DNA of 64,000 nt from Anodontia alba (taxonomy: Eukaryota; Mollusca; Bivalvia; Lucinida; Lucinidae), in contig OZ024825.1 in assembly GCA_964016985.1 (NCBI GenBank), forward strand, positions 5,388,056-5,452,055, read 5' to 3'. This document shows, in pieces, positions 1-9,984 of the stretch. Below the pieces are notes generated by a model. That model ran no database searches, had not been told where the DNA came from, and saw only the letters and a program-made list of their open reading frames with translations. The position numbers and the translations under genes are program-made. The number at the start of each line of letters is the position of its first letter. Position 1 is the first letter of the stretch.

Positions 1-1020
1 CAAATACCCAACTACCAGGCATTCAGTCACCCAACTAATAACAAACAATTAGAACAAGTAACTACATTCAGTCATCAAATTGTTTACATCTGCAATTAGT
101 CTCAGTCACCAAACTCAAATCACCTACATTTATTCACTCAGTAACCCAACAACCAATGCATGTATATACATCTTTTGCCAAGCCACCAACATATATTCAG
201 TCACCCAACAGCAAATAACTACATCTGTTGCCTAACTACCAATAGCTACATTCAGTGACCCAACAACCAGTATCTACATCTGTTGCCCACCCACTAACAG
301 CTATATTCTGTAAACCAACAACCAATATCTAGATCTGTTGCCAAGTCATCAATAACCTTATTCAGTGACCCAACCAACAATATCTGGTGCCCAAATACTA
401 AAAGCTAGATTTGATCACCCATCAACCAATATCTAAACCTTTTTGACCAACTATGAACAGTTGTATTCAGTCAATCATCAACTGATATCTACAGCTGTTG
501 ACCAACTACCAAAAGCCATGTTCAGTAACCCAACAACCAATATCTTCATCTGCTGCCTAGCTACCAACAGCTATATTTGATCACGCAATAACCAATAGTT
601 ACATCTTTCGACCAACTACAAACTACAGCTGTTACCCAATGGCCAACAGCCACATTCATTGACCCATCAACCAATATCTACATCTATTGCCCAACTACAT
701 ACAGCTATATTTGATCATCAAACAACCAATATCTAAACATTTTGACCAACTACGAACAGCTATATTCAGTCAATCAACAACTGATATCTGTAGCTTTTGA
801 CCAATTACTAATAGCTCAGTGACCCAACAACTAATATCTATATTTGTTGTCCAACTATGAAAAACTATATTCAGATTCAATTTCTGTGACCAAACAATGA
901 AAAAACACATCTTTTTGCCCAACTACCAACAACTATACTCAGTTCACTAATAAATCCAATCACCCAACTTACTAACAAGTTGTTTAGTCACACAAGTACC
1001 ATTCACCTCATTTGGCCAAC
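1..1020. repeat. Degenerate ~57-bp minisatellite array
   Basis: Units carry CAACCAATATCTACATCTG followed by TTGCCCAACTACCAACAGC and a TATATTCAGTGACC segment. Repeats of the CAACCAATATCT motif near 318, 424, 533, 668 and 724 are spaced at about one or two units. Copies are diverged and have many indels. No coding sequence is seen. The array may continue left of the window. Confidence 0.8.
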
Positions 1021-1289
1021 TAAAAGCCAACCACTAACATTCATTCATACATATCCTTTATATTTGAACAAGTTCTTTTATGAATATAACTTAGGTTTAA
1101 CCATATCACAAGCATTTATGTCCTAATCATGTCTACACTGTTTGATCTGACCTAGTGTCTGCATGCTCAGAACCAGTGTCTACACTGTTTGCTAAGATTC
1201 AGTGCCACCATGCTTAGATCCAGTGTCTACACAGTTTGTTATGATCCAGTATCTACATGCTCAGACCCAGTGTTAAAAATGTTTGCTTT

Positions 1290-1535
1290 GACCCAGTGTC
1301 TGTATGCTTAGAACTAGTATGTAAATCTCTGACCCAGTGTCTGTATGCTTAGAACTAGTATGTAAATCTCTGACCCAGTGTCTGTATGCTTAGAACTAGT
1401 ATGTAAATCTCTGACCCAGTGTCTGTATGCTTAGAACTAGTATGTAAATCTCTGACCCAGTGTCTGTATGCTTAGAACTAGTATCTAAATCTCTGACCCA
1501 GTGTTTGTATGCTTAGAACTAGTATCTACAATATT
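1290..1535. repeat. Nearly identical 41-bp sub-array
   Basis: The word GACCCAGTGTCTGTATGC starts at 1290, 1331, 1372, 1413, 1454 and 1495, an exact 41-base period, each followed by TTAGAACTAGTATGTAAATC. These copies are far more alike than the surrounding 26-bp units, which indicates a recent local expansion of a derived unit. Confidence 0.9.
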
Positions 1536-2525
1536 TGCTAAGATCCAGTGTATACACTGTCTCTTTAGACCCAGTGTATTAGTTGTTTACTCAGACCCAG
1601 TGTCTACACCATTTGCTCAGAACCAGATCTAGTGTCTACAATGTATCTTCAGAACCAGTTTTTATTCTGTTTGCTAAGAGCCAGGGTCTACGCTGTCTCT
1701 TCAGACCCAGAGTCTATGCTGTTTGCTAAGACCCAGTGTCTACACCACCTCTTCAGACACATTGCCTATGCTGTTTGTTAAGACCCAGTTTCAGACCCAG
1801 TGCCTATGCTGTTTGTTAAGACCCAGTTTCTACACTGTCTCTTCAGATCCAGTGTCTATGCTGTTAGCTAAGACCCAGTGTCTACATTGTCTCTTTAAAC
1901 CCAGTGTCTATGCTGTCTCCTCAGACCCAGTGTCTACGCTGTTTACTCAAACCCAATGTCTGCACTGTCTCTTCAGACCCAGTGTCTATGCTGTTTACTA
2001 ACACCCAGCATCTACAACTGTTTAGTCAGACCCAGTGTCTACATTGCCAAGACCCAGTTTTTACAAAGCCTTCACTGTTTTCTCAGACCTAGTGTCTACA
2101 GTGTTTGTTCAGACCCAATTGCTATACTTTTTGCAAAAAACCTTCACAGCAATCTCTTCACTGTTTGCTCAGACACCAGGTCTATATGCTCAGATCCCAT
2201 GTCTACATTGTTTGCCAATATTCAATATCTACATAGTTTGCTCAGACTCAATGTCCAAACAAATTGCGCAGACCCAATGTCTACAGTGATTATCTGCTGC
2301 ATTTTATGTAACCACCATAGGTTATCACCTTCATAAAAGCACTTTGGAGAGATTATCTGCTGTATGTTATGTAACCATCATAGTGATATCTTTGCACAGA
2401 CCCAGTGTCTACATTAGATTTGTTCAGAGCCAGTGTCTACATGCTTAGACCCAGTGTCTGTTTGCTCAGTCTGAGTGTCTACACTCTTTGCTCAGACTCG
2501 GTGTACATGCTGTTTGCTCAGACCT

Positions 2526-2846
2526 GCGTTTGGTTTTTATTGTTTGTGTTGAGGTTTTATGGCCCAGTCAACCCATTAGGGTCATGTCGAGCGTGGTCAG
2601 TTCACCTAACCACACTTTTTCCTAGGCAGGCTAAGGCTTATTCCTGTAAGCAGTTAACCAGCAACTGGATACATTCTTTTGCCAAATACTGACAACTGCC
2701 CTTCTTGAATCAGGGGAAGGGAGAAAATGACCAAAGAAAATATTTCATGATCAATCTCCACAACAGAATATTGCTGGACCCAGCGGGGATCGAACCCATG
2801 ACCTCTTGATCACCAGTCAGACGTGCATCCAACTGAGACATCGGCA
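2526..2846 (-). mobile_element. S1 tRNA-derived SINE, full length, minus strand
   Basis: Reverse-strand copy of the SINE best seen at 38246-38555. The tRNA-like head is at the right (GGGGATCGAACCC near 2789 is the complement of a B box; CCAACTGAGACA near 2829 that of an A box). The body includes GACAACTGCCCTTCTTGAAT. Flanking TTGCTCAGACCT at 2514-2525 and 2847-2858 is a probable target duplication, although the host array itself has this motif. Confidence 0.82.
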
Positions 2847-3244
2847 TTGCTCAGACCTAGTGTCTACACTGTTTGCTGAGACCCCATGTCTACACTTTTT
2901 GCTGAGACTCAGTATCTAGACAGTTTGCTTAGACCCAATGCCCAAACTATTTGCTCAGACCCAATGTCTACACTGTTTCCTCAAACCCAGTTTCTACATT
3001 TTACTTGTTCAGAGCCAGTGTCTACATGCTTAGACTGGGTCCATGACATTTCGTCTAAACCCATTTCGTCTAAAGGATATTTCGTCTAAAAGACATTTCG
3101 TTGAATACAACATTTCGTCTAAATTTCGTCGAAAAGTGTCTAAATTCATCTAAAAATGTCTAAACTATTTTGTCTAAATTTTTTTTCGTCTAAATTTTGT
3201 TTACACATATACTGGTAAGGAAAGACAAGTGATCTACGCGGCTG

Positions 3245-3511
3245 TTGTCCAGCGATCAACTGCTCCAACAGAGTATCTGTATGAGCCTGCTCCCCCTTGA
3301 GCCTCCCCAAAAACTCATAGATATTGGGATGGTGCTTGGCTACTATGGTGTTGAAGGGATGGTGCCATCCTTCAAGTATATTGTTGGTTCTGGGCTCAAA
3401 CTATTAACTAACTATACAAAAGGTAAGAAACTATACAATGGGAAAGAAAACAAAGAACACAAAAGACCAGTTTCTTTTTCTTTTATTGCTCTTAAAAATT
3501 CACAATGGTGA
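3245..3511 (+). other. 88-codon ORF inside the 2.7-kb element, unrecognised
   Basis: Open from a TTG codon at 3245 (first ATG at 3281) to 3511. The middle part, around residues 26-56, has a mixed composition (KLIDIGMVLGYYGVEGMVPS) unlike translated repeats, and a GGTAAG donor-like site follows TATACAAAA near 3421. It might be a captured exon fragment. No family is recognised and chance is possible. Confidence 0.25.
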
Positions 3512-3789
3512 AAACTACACACATTAATAACAAGAATTCCGCGGAAGGCGTCATCGCACCTGCTGGCGCAAAAGTCACAGGAGCCACAATCAGAATGTGG
3601 TTATTAAATAAGTTTATTTCATTCTTAGCAGTGCTTACTTGGAAAACTGGGTTGAAAAAAATGTAGACAAAGTGCCAAGTGGGGCACATATATTCCAGGC
3701 CAGTCCCATTCCCTCTAATGGCTATATCTTCAGCACTGACTTTTCGTATCATACAGCCCAATGATAATGGAACATTGACGTAAAATGTG

Positions 3790-4855
3790 TAAAAGTCACT
3801 GGAGCATGAAATTTAGGTCAAGGTCACGGGTCAAGGTACCTGCTAATTCAGTACATCAAGGAGAAGCACAATGCAAGGTATGGTGGTTGTAGGCCTTATA
3901 GTTGAGGAGTTATCAAACATCAACGTAAAATTTGTCAAATATAGGTCAAGGTCACTGGGTACCTGCCAAGCCAGTGCAATGAGGTGAAGCACTATGCAAG
4001 GTTTAGTGGTTGTAGGTCTTATATTTGAGGAGATACCGAACATCAATATAAAACGTGTCAAAGTCACTGGAGTGCACAATATAGGTCAAGGTCACCAGGT
4101 CAAGGTATCTGTCGAGTCAGTACATCGAGGAGAAGTGCTATATAAGGTTTGGTGGTTGAAGGCCTTACAGTTGAGGACATATGGAAGGGTGATGTACACG
4201 GTGTAAAAGTCAATGGAGCGAGAAATATAGGTCAAGGTCACCCAGTCAAGGTACCTGCAGAGTCTGTACATTGAGGAGAAGCACTATGCAAGGTCTGATG
4301 GTTGTAGGCCTTATAGTTGAGGAGATATTGAACGTTGACGTAAAATGTGTAAAAGGCACTGGAGCGCAAAATATAGGTCAAGGTCACCGGGTCAAGATAC
4401 TTGCCAAGTCAGTACATATTGGAGAAGCACTATGCAAGGTTTGGTAGCTAGAGGTCTTACACTTGAGGAGATCTGGAACGTTGACGTAAATTATGTTAAA
4501 GTCACTGCAGCCAAAATATAGGTCAAGGTCACCAGGTCAAGGTATCTGCTAAGTCAGTACATTGAGGAGAAGCACTTTGCAAGGTTTGATGGTTGTAGGC
4601 CTTATAGTTGAGGAGATATTGAATGTCGACGCAAAATATGTCGAAGTCACTGGAGCGCAAAATATAGGTCAAGGTCACCGGGTCAAGGTACCTGCCAAGT
4701 CTGTACCTCTAGGAGAAGCACTATGCAAGGTTTGGTAGTTGTACGCCTTATAGTTGAGAAGATCTGGAACGTTAACGTAAATTGTGTCAAAGTCAATGGA
4801 GCGCAAAATATAGGTCAAGGTCACTGGGTCAACATATCTGCCAAGTCAGGAGGTC
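3790..4855. repeat. ~145-bp tandem array carrying TCAAGGTCA
   Basis: About eight units, each with ATAGGTCAAGGTCAC (near 3810, 3940, 4080, 4228, 4374, 4519, 4666, 4811), followed by CAAGGTACCTGCCAAGTCAG, GAAGCACTATGCAAGG and TTGAGGAGATATTGAACG. Each unit holds an extended nuclear-receptor half-site TCAAGGTCA and often a direct AGGTCA repeat. Related units occur at 46225-46740 and, decayed, near 43660-43760. Confidence 0.85.
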
Positions 4856-5560
4856 AGGGAGATGTGTCATGCAAGGTATGATGGTTGTTGTAGAATTGTA
4901 GTTGATTAGAATACTAACTTTGACGTAAATGTCGAACTTCGACATAACAGAACTGTTAAGAGACAGACGGACGGACGAACGGACAGACGAAAGGAAAAGC
5001 GGGCACCTATGTTGCAAAGTCAGGAGGTCAGGGAGATATTTCATACAAGGTTTGATGGCTGTTTAGTCTTGTAGTTGATTAGAATACTAACTTTGACATA
5101 AATGTCGAACTTCGACATAACAGAACTGTTAAGAGACGGACGGACGGACAGACAGACGAACAGACAGACGAATCGAAAAGTGGGCACCTATGTCGCAAAG
5201 TCAGGAGGTCAGGGAGATGTTTCATGCAAGGTTTGATGGTTGTTTAGTCTTGTAGTTGATTAAAATACTAACTTTGACATAAATGTCGAACGTCGACATA
5301 AATGTTGACAGACTGACGGACGAATGGACAGACAAACGGAAAAGCGGACGCCTATGTTGCAAAGTCAGGAGGTCAGGGAGATGTTTCATGCAAGGTTTGA
5401 TGGTTGTTTAGTCTTGTAGTTGATTAGAATACTAACTTTGACATAAATGTCGAACGTCGACATAAATGTTGACAGACGGACGGACGGACTGACTGACGGA
5501 CGGACGGACTGACGGACGGACGGACGGACGGACGGACGGAAAATCGGACGCCTATATCGC
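4843..5560. repeat. ~170-bp tandem units ending in a GACG/GGAC microsatellite
   Basis: Four units start AAAGTCAGGAGGTCAGGGAG (near 4843, 5016, 5198, 5360), spaced 162-182 bp, each with TAGAATACTAACTTTGACAT and a GACGGACGGAC-type tail. The last tail (5471-5540) is the longest. Length variation between units lies in the tail. Confidence 0.82.
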
Positions 5561-5756
5561 ACCCTGCTACAAGCAGGTGCGATAAAAAGTGAGAAAAATC
5601 GAAAAAGACGAAAAATAACAAAGGTGCGACATTTCGTCTAAAATCCTTAATTTCTTTCGACGAAATGTCGTACCAGACCGGTTTTTTAGACCAATTGTCA
5701 TATTAGACGAAGGGTCTGTTCGACGAAAGGGGTTTAGACGAAATGTCGTGCACCCA

Positions 5757-5935
5757 CTTAGACCCATTGTCTGCACTCTTTACAAAGACCTAATATCTGC
5801 AGTATTTGCTCAGACCCAGTGCACTCCTTGCTCAGACCCAGTGTACACTGTACATACTCAGTGTCTGAATTGTCTGCTCACATCTAGCATTTACACTCTT
5901 TGCTCAGACCCACCTTACTGTTTGCATGAAAGGTC
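5757..5935. repeat. 26-bp minisatellite array, right part
   Basis: After the 2.7-kb element the same units resume (CTTAGACCCATTGTCTGCAC, then CTCAGACCCAGTG copies) and fade near 5935. Confidence 0.82.
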
Positions 5936-6024
5936 AAATCCTATTATTTCATAAAAATTAGAGAAATATCATTAAGTTGTCATTGGCCAAAGAGAGTACC
6001 TAAGGTTACAATGTTCTCTATGTA

Positions 6025-6243
6025 TTAATAACAATTAGCATTCTGGGTAAAAATTACAGCAGAATGACATTCTGAAATAGTTTTTCTTTATTTCCCAGAA
6101 AATAGGCTTTTATATTTTTATGCCAATTGTCTCCTTAGGACAATTTCCATGATATTCGTAAAAGTCTATATTATGGGAAAAATAAGAAAAGAAATCATCG
6201 ATTTGTCATCTGCTGAATCTGTCCAGAGTGTGATAAAGGTTAA
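6025..6243. mobile_element. Family D MITE
   Basis: TTAA at 6025 and 6240 bracket TTCTGGGTAAAAATTACAGC on the left and a matching reverse arm (TCATCTGCTGAATCTGTCCA) on the right. The centre is a core III palindrome around CCAATTGTCTCCTTAGGACA. Both arms carry A/T stretches next to a CCCAGAAAATAG-type motif. The 65-codon ORF across it is a by-product. Confidence 0.75.
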
Positions 6244-6342
6244 TTTCATTCAAGCATTCATGCTGAAATCCTCAAAGACACTGACACTGATCATTCAAAA
6301 TTTAAAAATTTTCAATGAAAACCTACAATATATATTTATTAA

Positions 6343-6555
6343 TTAAACCTACTCTTGCTGAACATGACATGCCCTGTCTTAGCAAACAGTGTAGATCCAG
6401 ATCAGTTGGCTTCTAAAGAAGTTAACTGATCTGGATCTGCACTGTTTCTCATTGAATATGTGAATTTCTATCAAAAACCCAGATCAAGTAATCTGATTGG
6501 CTGGAAATTAGAAGTGGGTGTGGCATCTTAATTTATTCAGCAAGGCACAGATTAA
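6343..6555 (-). mobile_element. Family A MITE (TTAA, piggyBac-like)
   Basis: Reverse-orientation copy with eroded ends, flanked by TTAA at 6343 and 6552. It carries core I (AGCAAACAGTGTAGATCCAG) and the arm TAATCTGATTGGCTGGAAAT. Best-preserved copies are at 55598 and 57848. Confidence 0.82.
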
Positions 6556-6616
6556 AACAATATATATCAGAATCTCATGTCAAAGATTTAAGAAGACATT
6601 AAAATAATACCCCTAC

Positions 6617-6822
6617 TTAACGTTTAGCATGTTGGGTAAAAATTTCAGCAAAATGACATTTTGAAATATTTTTCTTATTTTTTTCCCAGAAAACAGGCTT
6701 TGACATTTATGCAAATTGTCTCCTCAGGAGACAATTTGCATAAATGTCAAAGCCTATTTTCTAGGAAATAAAAAAAAAGATTTTATGCTGTTTGCAGAAT
6801 CTGACCAGAGAGTAAAGTTTAA
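6617..6822. mobile_element. Family D MITE with a perfect 29-bp hairpin
   Basis: TTAA at 6617 and 6819. The centre is a perfect palindrome: arms 6696-6724 and 6726-6754 with a single central C. The arm begins GGCTTTGACATTTATGCAAA. A transcript would fold into one uninterrupted stem, so this copy may be young or maintained by conversion between arms. Confidence 0.82.
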
Positions 6823-7139
6823 AATAAGGCTGGCAAACTTTAGGAAATACCTTTCCAGGGTTTGCAAATATGTCTTTGGCTCCTATAAATGTTTTATTTT
6901 TTCAACCAAAAAAAAATTTGACTTATTTTTTCAGTGAAAATATGTTGGTAATCATTAAAAGTAGCCTCAGTAATGCACTTCTAATGATAACTACAAACAA
7001 CTGTTTTTGTACAGAAATAATAATAATTGTATGGATGCCCCTCTTTCCTGCAGTCATGACCTCATTAAAATTTCTAGGCCCCATTCATTCATTAAATTCC
7101 ACTTAAAAATGACCCCTTGGTAACAACATATAGTAGATG

Positions 7140-7360
7140 ACATACTGCAATATTTTCCCAGAAATCTGGGTTTGACATTTTATGCAAATTGTGTTCAAGG
7201 AAGACAATATGTGTTAAATATCAAACCCTTTTTTCAAACCTTATGTAAAACCCCATTTATCACCTTCAGACACATTTTGCATGAAATGCCAAACCACATT
7301 TCTGGGAAAATTAAGAAAAATATCATCAATTTGTCTTCTGCTGAATTATCTTCCCAGTAT
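7140..7360. mobile_element. Family D MITE, decayed
   Basis: Two D arms (CCCAGAAATCTGGGTTTGAC and TTTCTGGGAAAATTAAGAAA) face each other across a decayed core III; the right arm runs into TCTTCTGCTGAATTATC and CCCAGTATGCTAAGC. Confidence 0.6.
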
Positions 7361-7544
7361 GCTAAGCATTTAGAATTATTCCCCATTATCCCTGCCCCTC
7401 ACCCCTTCCACCCTTCGAAATAGATCTTGGTATTTCATTTAAATATAGTACAATTTTATTTATGTCAGGCTCTATTTTTTTGAGCAATTTAACAATTACT
7501 ACTCTCTGAGCTAATTCAGCTTATGACAAATTGGCGATACTTTT

Positions 7545-7740
7545 TCATATTTTTAAAAAAAAATAGTTTTGACATTTTATGCAAATTGCCCCTTTCAAAA
7601 ATAGGCTGACATTTCATGCAAATTGTCTCCTTACAGGACAATTTGAATGAAATGATAAAGCCCATTTTCTGGGAAGAAAAAAATATCTCAAAATGTCATT
7701 GCTGAAAATTTACCCAGTATAGTATGTTAAGCATTAAGAA
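7545..7740. mobile_element. Family D MITE, rearranged
   Basis: A core III palindrome (TTTCATGCAAATTGTCTCCT / AGGACAATTTGAATGAAATG) is preceded by a second partial copy of the same arm, TTGACATTTTATGCAAATTG. The right end reaches AAAATTTACCCAGTATAG. Confidence 0.65.
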
Positions 7741-7774
7741 AAATGCCACATCTGTCATCTGCAGCAAGACAAAT

Positions 7775-8240
7775 GCTTAGGCTTAGCATGCTGGGTAAAA
7801 CTTTCTGCAGATGACATTTTGAAATATTTTCCCCAAGAATAGGATTTGACAGTTAATGCTAATCATTACGAAAACACGCCTATTCAAATATGTAGAAAAT
7901 TTCACCTCCAAAAACTAAAAAAATTTCAGATAAAAAACTCTGATATTTTTCATATTTTTGCTCATAATATAGATTGTGGGTACTCGTTAGAACCGCCTCA
8001 TCAAGGCGGTTCTAATGAATACCCACAATCTATGTTTTTGAGCTGAAATAAGAAAAATAATGTATACCCCTGTAAACCCCAGTTTTACTATATAAAAGTG
8101 GGGTTCAAGGAATCAAACTTATATAGGCGTGTTTTCGTGATGTCTCCTTATGAGACAACTGGCATAAAATGTCAAATCCTATGTTTTGGGAAAAATAAGA
8201 AGAATATCAATTTGTTGTCCTCATACCATTGAAGTGTTAA
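7775..8240. mobile_element. Family D MITE split by a family C insertion
   Basis: The left half (TTAGCATGCTGGGTAAAACT to TTTGACAGTTAATGCTAAT) ends where family C starts (7864). The right half resumes after it (GTCTCCTTATGAGACAACTG) and ends near TTAA at 8237. The two halves join into one D core. Confidence 0.75.
7864..8142 (-). mobile_element. Family C MITE nested in family D
   Basis: Ends CATTACGAAAACACGCCTAT and, at the right, ATAGGCGTGTTTTCGTGATG. The central palindrome is core II (TGGGTACTCGTTAGAACCGC / GCGGTTCTAATGAATACCCA). Between core and end lies a second small inverted pair, CCCCAGTTTTACTATATAAA and GTGGGGTT. Confidence 0.88.
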
Positions 8241-8614
8241 TACTAAATAAAATAATTCACTTACATTGTGACATCAGTGAATGTTATCCAAGAAAAACAA
8301 AAACAAAACATAATTTGCTACTCACGTTTGTCAGACTCTGTTTGTGAGAGATTCTGAAAGCTTTCATTCATTCGCTGCTGCAGTAGACATTTATTCCAAT
8401 ACTGGAGAGAGATTATTCCTGGTTTCTGTTGATTCCACTGCACACTGCAAAAGATCAATACTGCAAGGATTTTTGTAGAAAATATCACATCAATTTTCCT
8501 TCTAACTCATTTAGTCTCCTCTGAGTGTAATGTCAGGAAACAGAACTTCAATTTCTCTCACTATGATTCTACCATAAAATTTCCTCACAGTAGTCTTTTA
8601 ACACCTTTTGTGTA
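8241..8614. other. No feature recognised
   Basis: Low-repeat AT-rich sequence without a coding ORF, tandem array or tRNA-like box. Confidence 0.5.
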
Positions 8615-8616
8615 TA

Positions 8617-8839
8617 CCGTAATATTCCTAAGTATTAGAACAGATATGCTTTGCAAACAGTGTAGACCCAGATCAGATGCCGAAAATATGCCGCATTCTG
8701 CGGCATCTGATGAGGGTCTACACTGCCATACATACAGTAATATTTTAGACACATTAACAGGTATTAGAATGGACTATTTCAAAATTTAGGAGAAGTATGG
8801 TAATTAGATAAGGTGTCCCAATACTTAGGGAAAATACGG
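8617..8839 (-). mobile_element. Family B MITE with TA duplication
   Basis: TA at 8615 and 8840. The ends CCGTAATATTCCTAAGTATT and CCCAATACTTAGGGAAAATA (then CGG) are inverted repeats. The centre is core I, GCAAACAGTGTAGACCCAGA and its complement, meeting at a GCCGCATTCTGCGGC turn. Confidence 0.85.
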
Positions 8840-8844
8840 TAGCA

Positions 8845-8950
8845 CCAGATAAGAAGGGTATCCAAATAAGAATTTTTCTTATTTCTCCATGAAAAAATAT
8901 GTTGATGCTTCTGATAAGTACCCACAATACAGGGGGAAGAAGGGGGACAC
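8845..8950. mobile_element. Family F MITE fragment
   Basis: CCAGATAAGAAGGGTATCCA, TTTTTCTTATTTCTCCATGA and a decayed core II (GATAAGTACCCACAATAC) identify a partial copy. Confidence 0.55.
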
Positions 8951-9227
8951 TCTGAAATTTACAGGGTCACTGTGCATAGCTCCAGATAAGATGATAATTG
9001 AGATGACAGTTAACCCATTTGTGCCAAATGGACTCTTCTAACTTCACTCTTTCCAATATAAGGGAGTAGATTCTATATGAATGGATATAAAAAATCAAAG
9101 GGCAGTATATGAATACCAGTAGTCAACATGTCAGATGATCAAGTATATTAATGAGTCTGTTTTTTCAAAGGCTAGGTATATGAATGGGGTTGGTTTCGAA
9201 TATTGGCTCGCACACCTGTACCATAAT

Positions 9228-9459
9228 TCCATAATTACCCCCAAGTTACCACTCCCCTCACCCCTCTGCAATGAAGTGCCAAACAGTCATGAGCTGAATT
9301 CTGTCTCCAATAGGATTCGAACCTGGGACCTTGTGCTCCCATGTCAGAAGTGCTAACAAGTTGGCCACCCGCACTCACCTAAACCAATCAAGCAATAAGA
9401 ATTTTCCAATAATGTACCATAATTCCATAATTACCCCAAGTTATGCTACCCCGCTCCCT
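9228..9459 (-). mobile_element. S2 tRNA-derived SINE between long direct repeats
   Basis: The minus strand of about 9270-9413 has a perfect B box GGTTCGAATCC (complement at 9313-9323) and an A-box-like TGGCCAACTTGTTAGC (complement at 9351-9366) at tRNA spacing. Direct repeats beginning GTACCATAATTCCATAATTA at 9228 and 9414 run about 45 bases with a few differences, longer than a usual SINE target duplication. A second copy is at 10877. Confidence 0.7.
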
Positions 9460-9984
9460 CCCCCTCCCCCAAAGGAGGACCATATGCTTACAGATACCAG
9501 AAAGTCTCTTCGAGCATATGACTGAAACACAAGAAAAGGTTTGGCCAAATTCTAGTATTATTGCAAACTGCAGCAATATCCAAAGAGCACACTGCAATTA
9601 TGATTCTGAAGGTCAGCGGAATAAAAAAATTATATTTATCTTCCTTCATTAAAATTATAAAGAACTTACCTAAATCCCAAATAATGAAAAATTTTATCCC
9701 AAAATATGTATTCTCTCCTTGTTATGTTGTCCAGGTATGAAGTTTTAATACCAGCATATGCATTTGTTGGCACATTTCAAAAGATACCTGAATACCACAC
9801 TGTCCAATCAGTCAACAATATTTGCTATAAAGATTATCATGATTATATTATATCAGAATTTCTGTGTTTGTGAGAGCTGCAGACCCAGATCAGATTGTAT
9901 GATCTGCGTCTGCAGATTTCATATGTGAGATAAGGTTCTGTTTCACTTGTTCTTGCCCATAATGAATTACCATAAATGTCCTAA
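9460..9984. other. No clear element; one isolated snapback
   Basis: Mostly unique AT-rich sequence. At 9885-9920 a short inverted repeat, GCAGACCCAGATCAGATTG and GATCTGCGTCTGCAGA, is a remnant of core I. Confidence 0.45.

Larger units (their letters stand above)
1131..3035. repeat. 26-bp minisatellite array, left part
   Basis: Tandem units of 26 bp with the phrase GACCCAGTGTCTACACTG then TTTGCTCA; accurate 26-base spacing is seen at 1925, 1951 and 1977. Several overlapping short ORFs (1723-2336) come from it, because 26 is not a multiple of 3 and every frame repeats after three units (78 bp); they are not genes. The array is split by a SINE (2526-2846) and by the element at 3036-5756 and resumes at 5757. 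Confidence 0.88.
3036..5756. mobile_element. 2.7-kb inverted-repeat element inserted in the 26-bp array
   Basis: The left end TGGGTCCATGACATTTCGTC and the right end, read in reverse complement as TGGGTGCACGACATTTCGTC, form terminal inverted repeats, followed on both sides by more TTTCGTCTAAA-type repeats. The flanks are direct repeats CTTAGAC at 3029-3035 and 5757-5763, and removing the element plus one copy restores the 26-bp array. Inside are a short ORF (3245-3511), a ~145-bp tandem array and a ~170-bp array ending in a GACG/GGAC microsatellite. No transposase is seen, so it is non-autonomous; the superfamily is not assigned. Confidence 0.78.

Noticed and set aside
1723..2336. Cluster of overlapping plus-strand ORFs with repeated CLHCL/PSVY words
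   Set aside because: They are the 26-bp minisatellite read in three frames; three units equal 78 bases, so all frames look periodic.
1131..3035. CRISPR-like direct repeats
   Set aside because: Contiguous tandem units with no unique spacers, in eukaryotic DNA.
9313..9366. Possible functional tRNA gene on the minus strand (perfect B box)
   Set aside because: The acceptor stem and anticodon arm are not complete and the same sequence recurs at 10877, so it is a SINE head.
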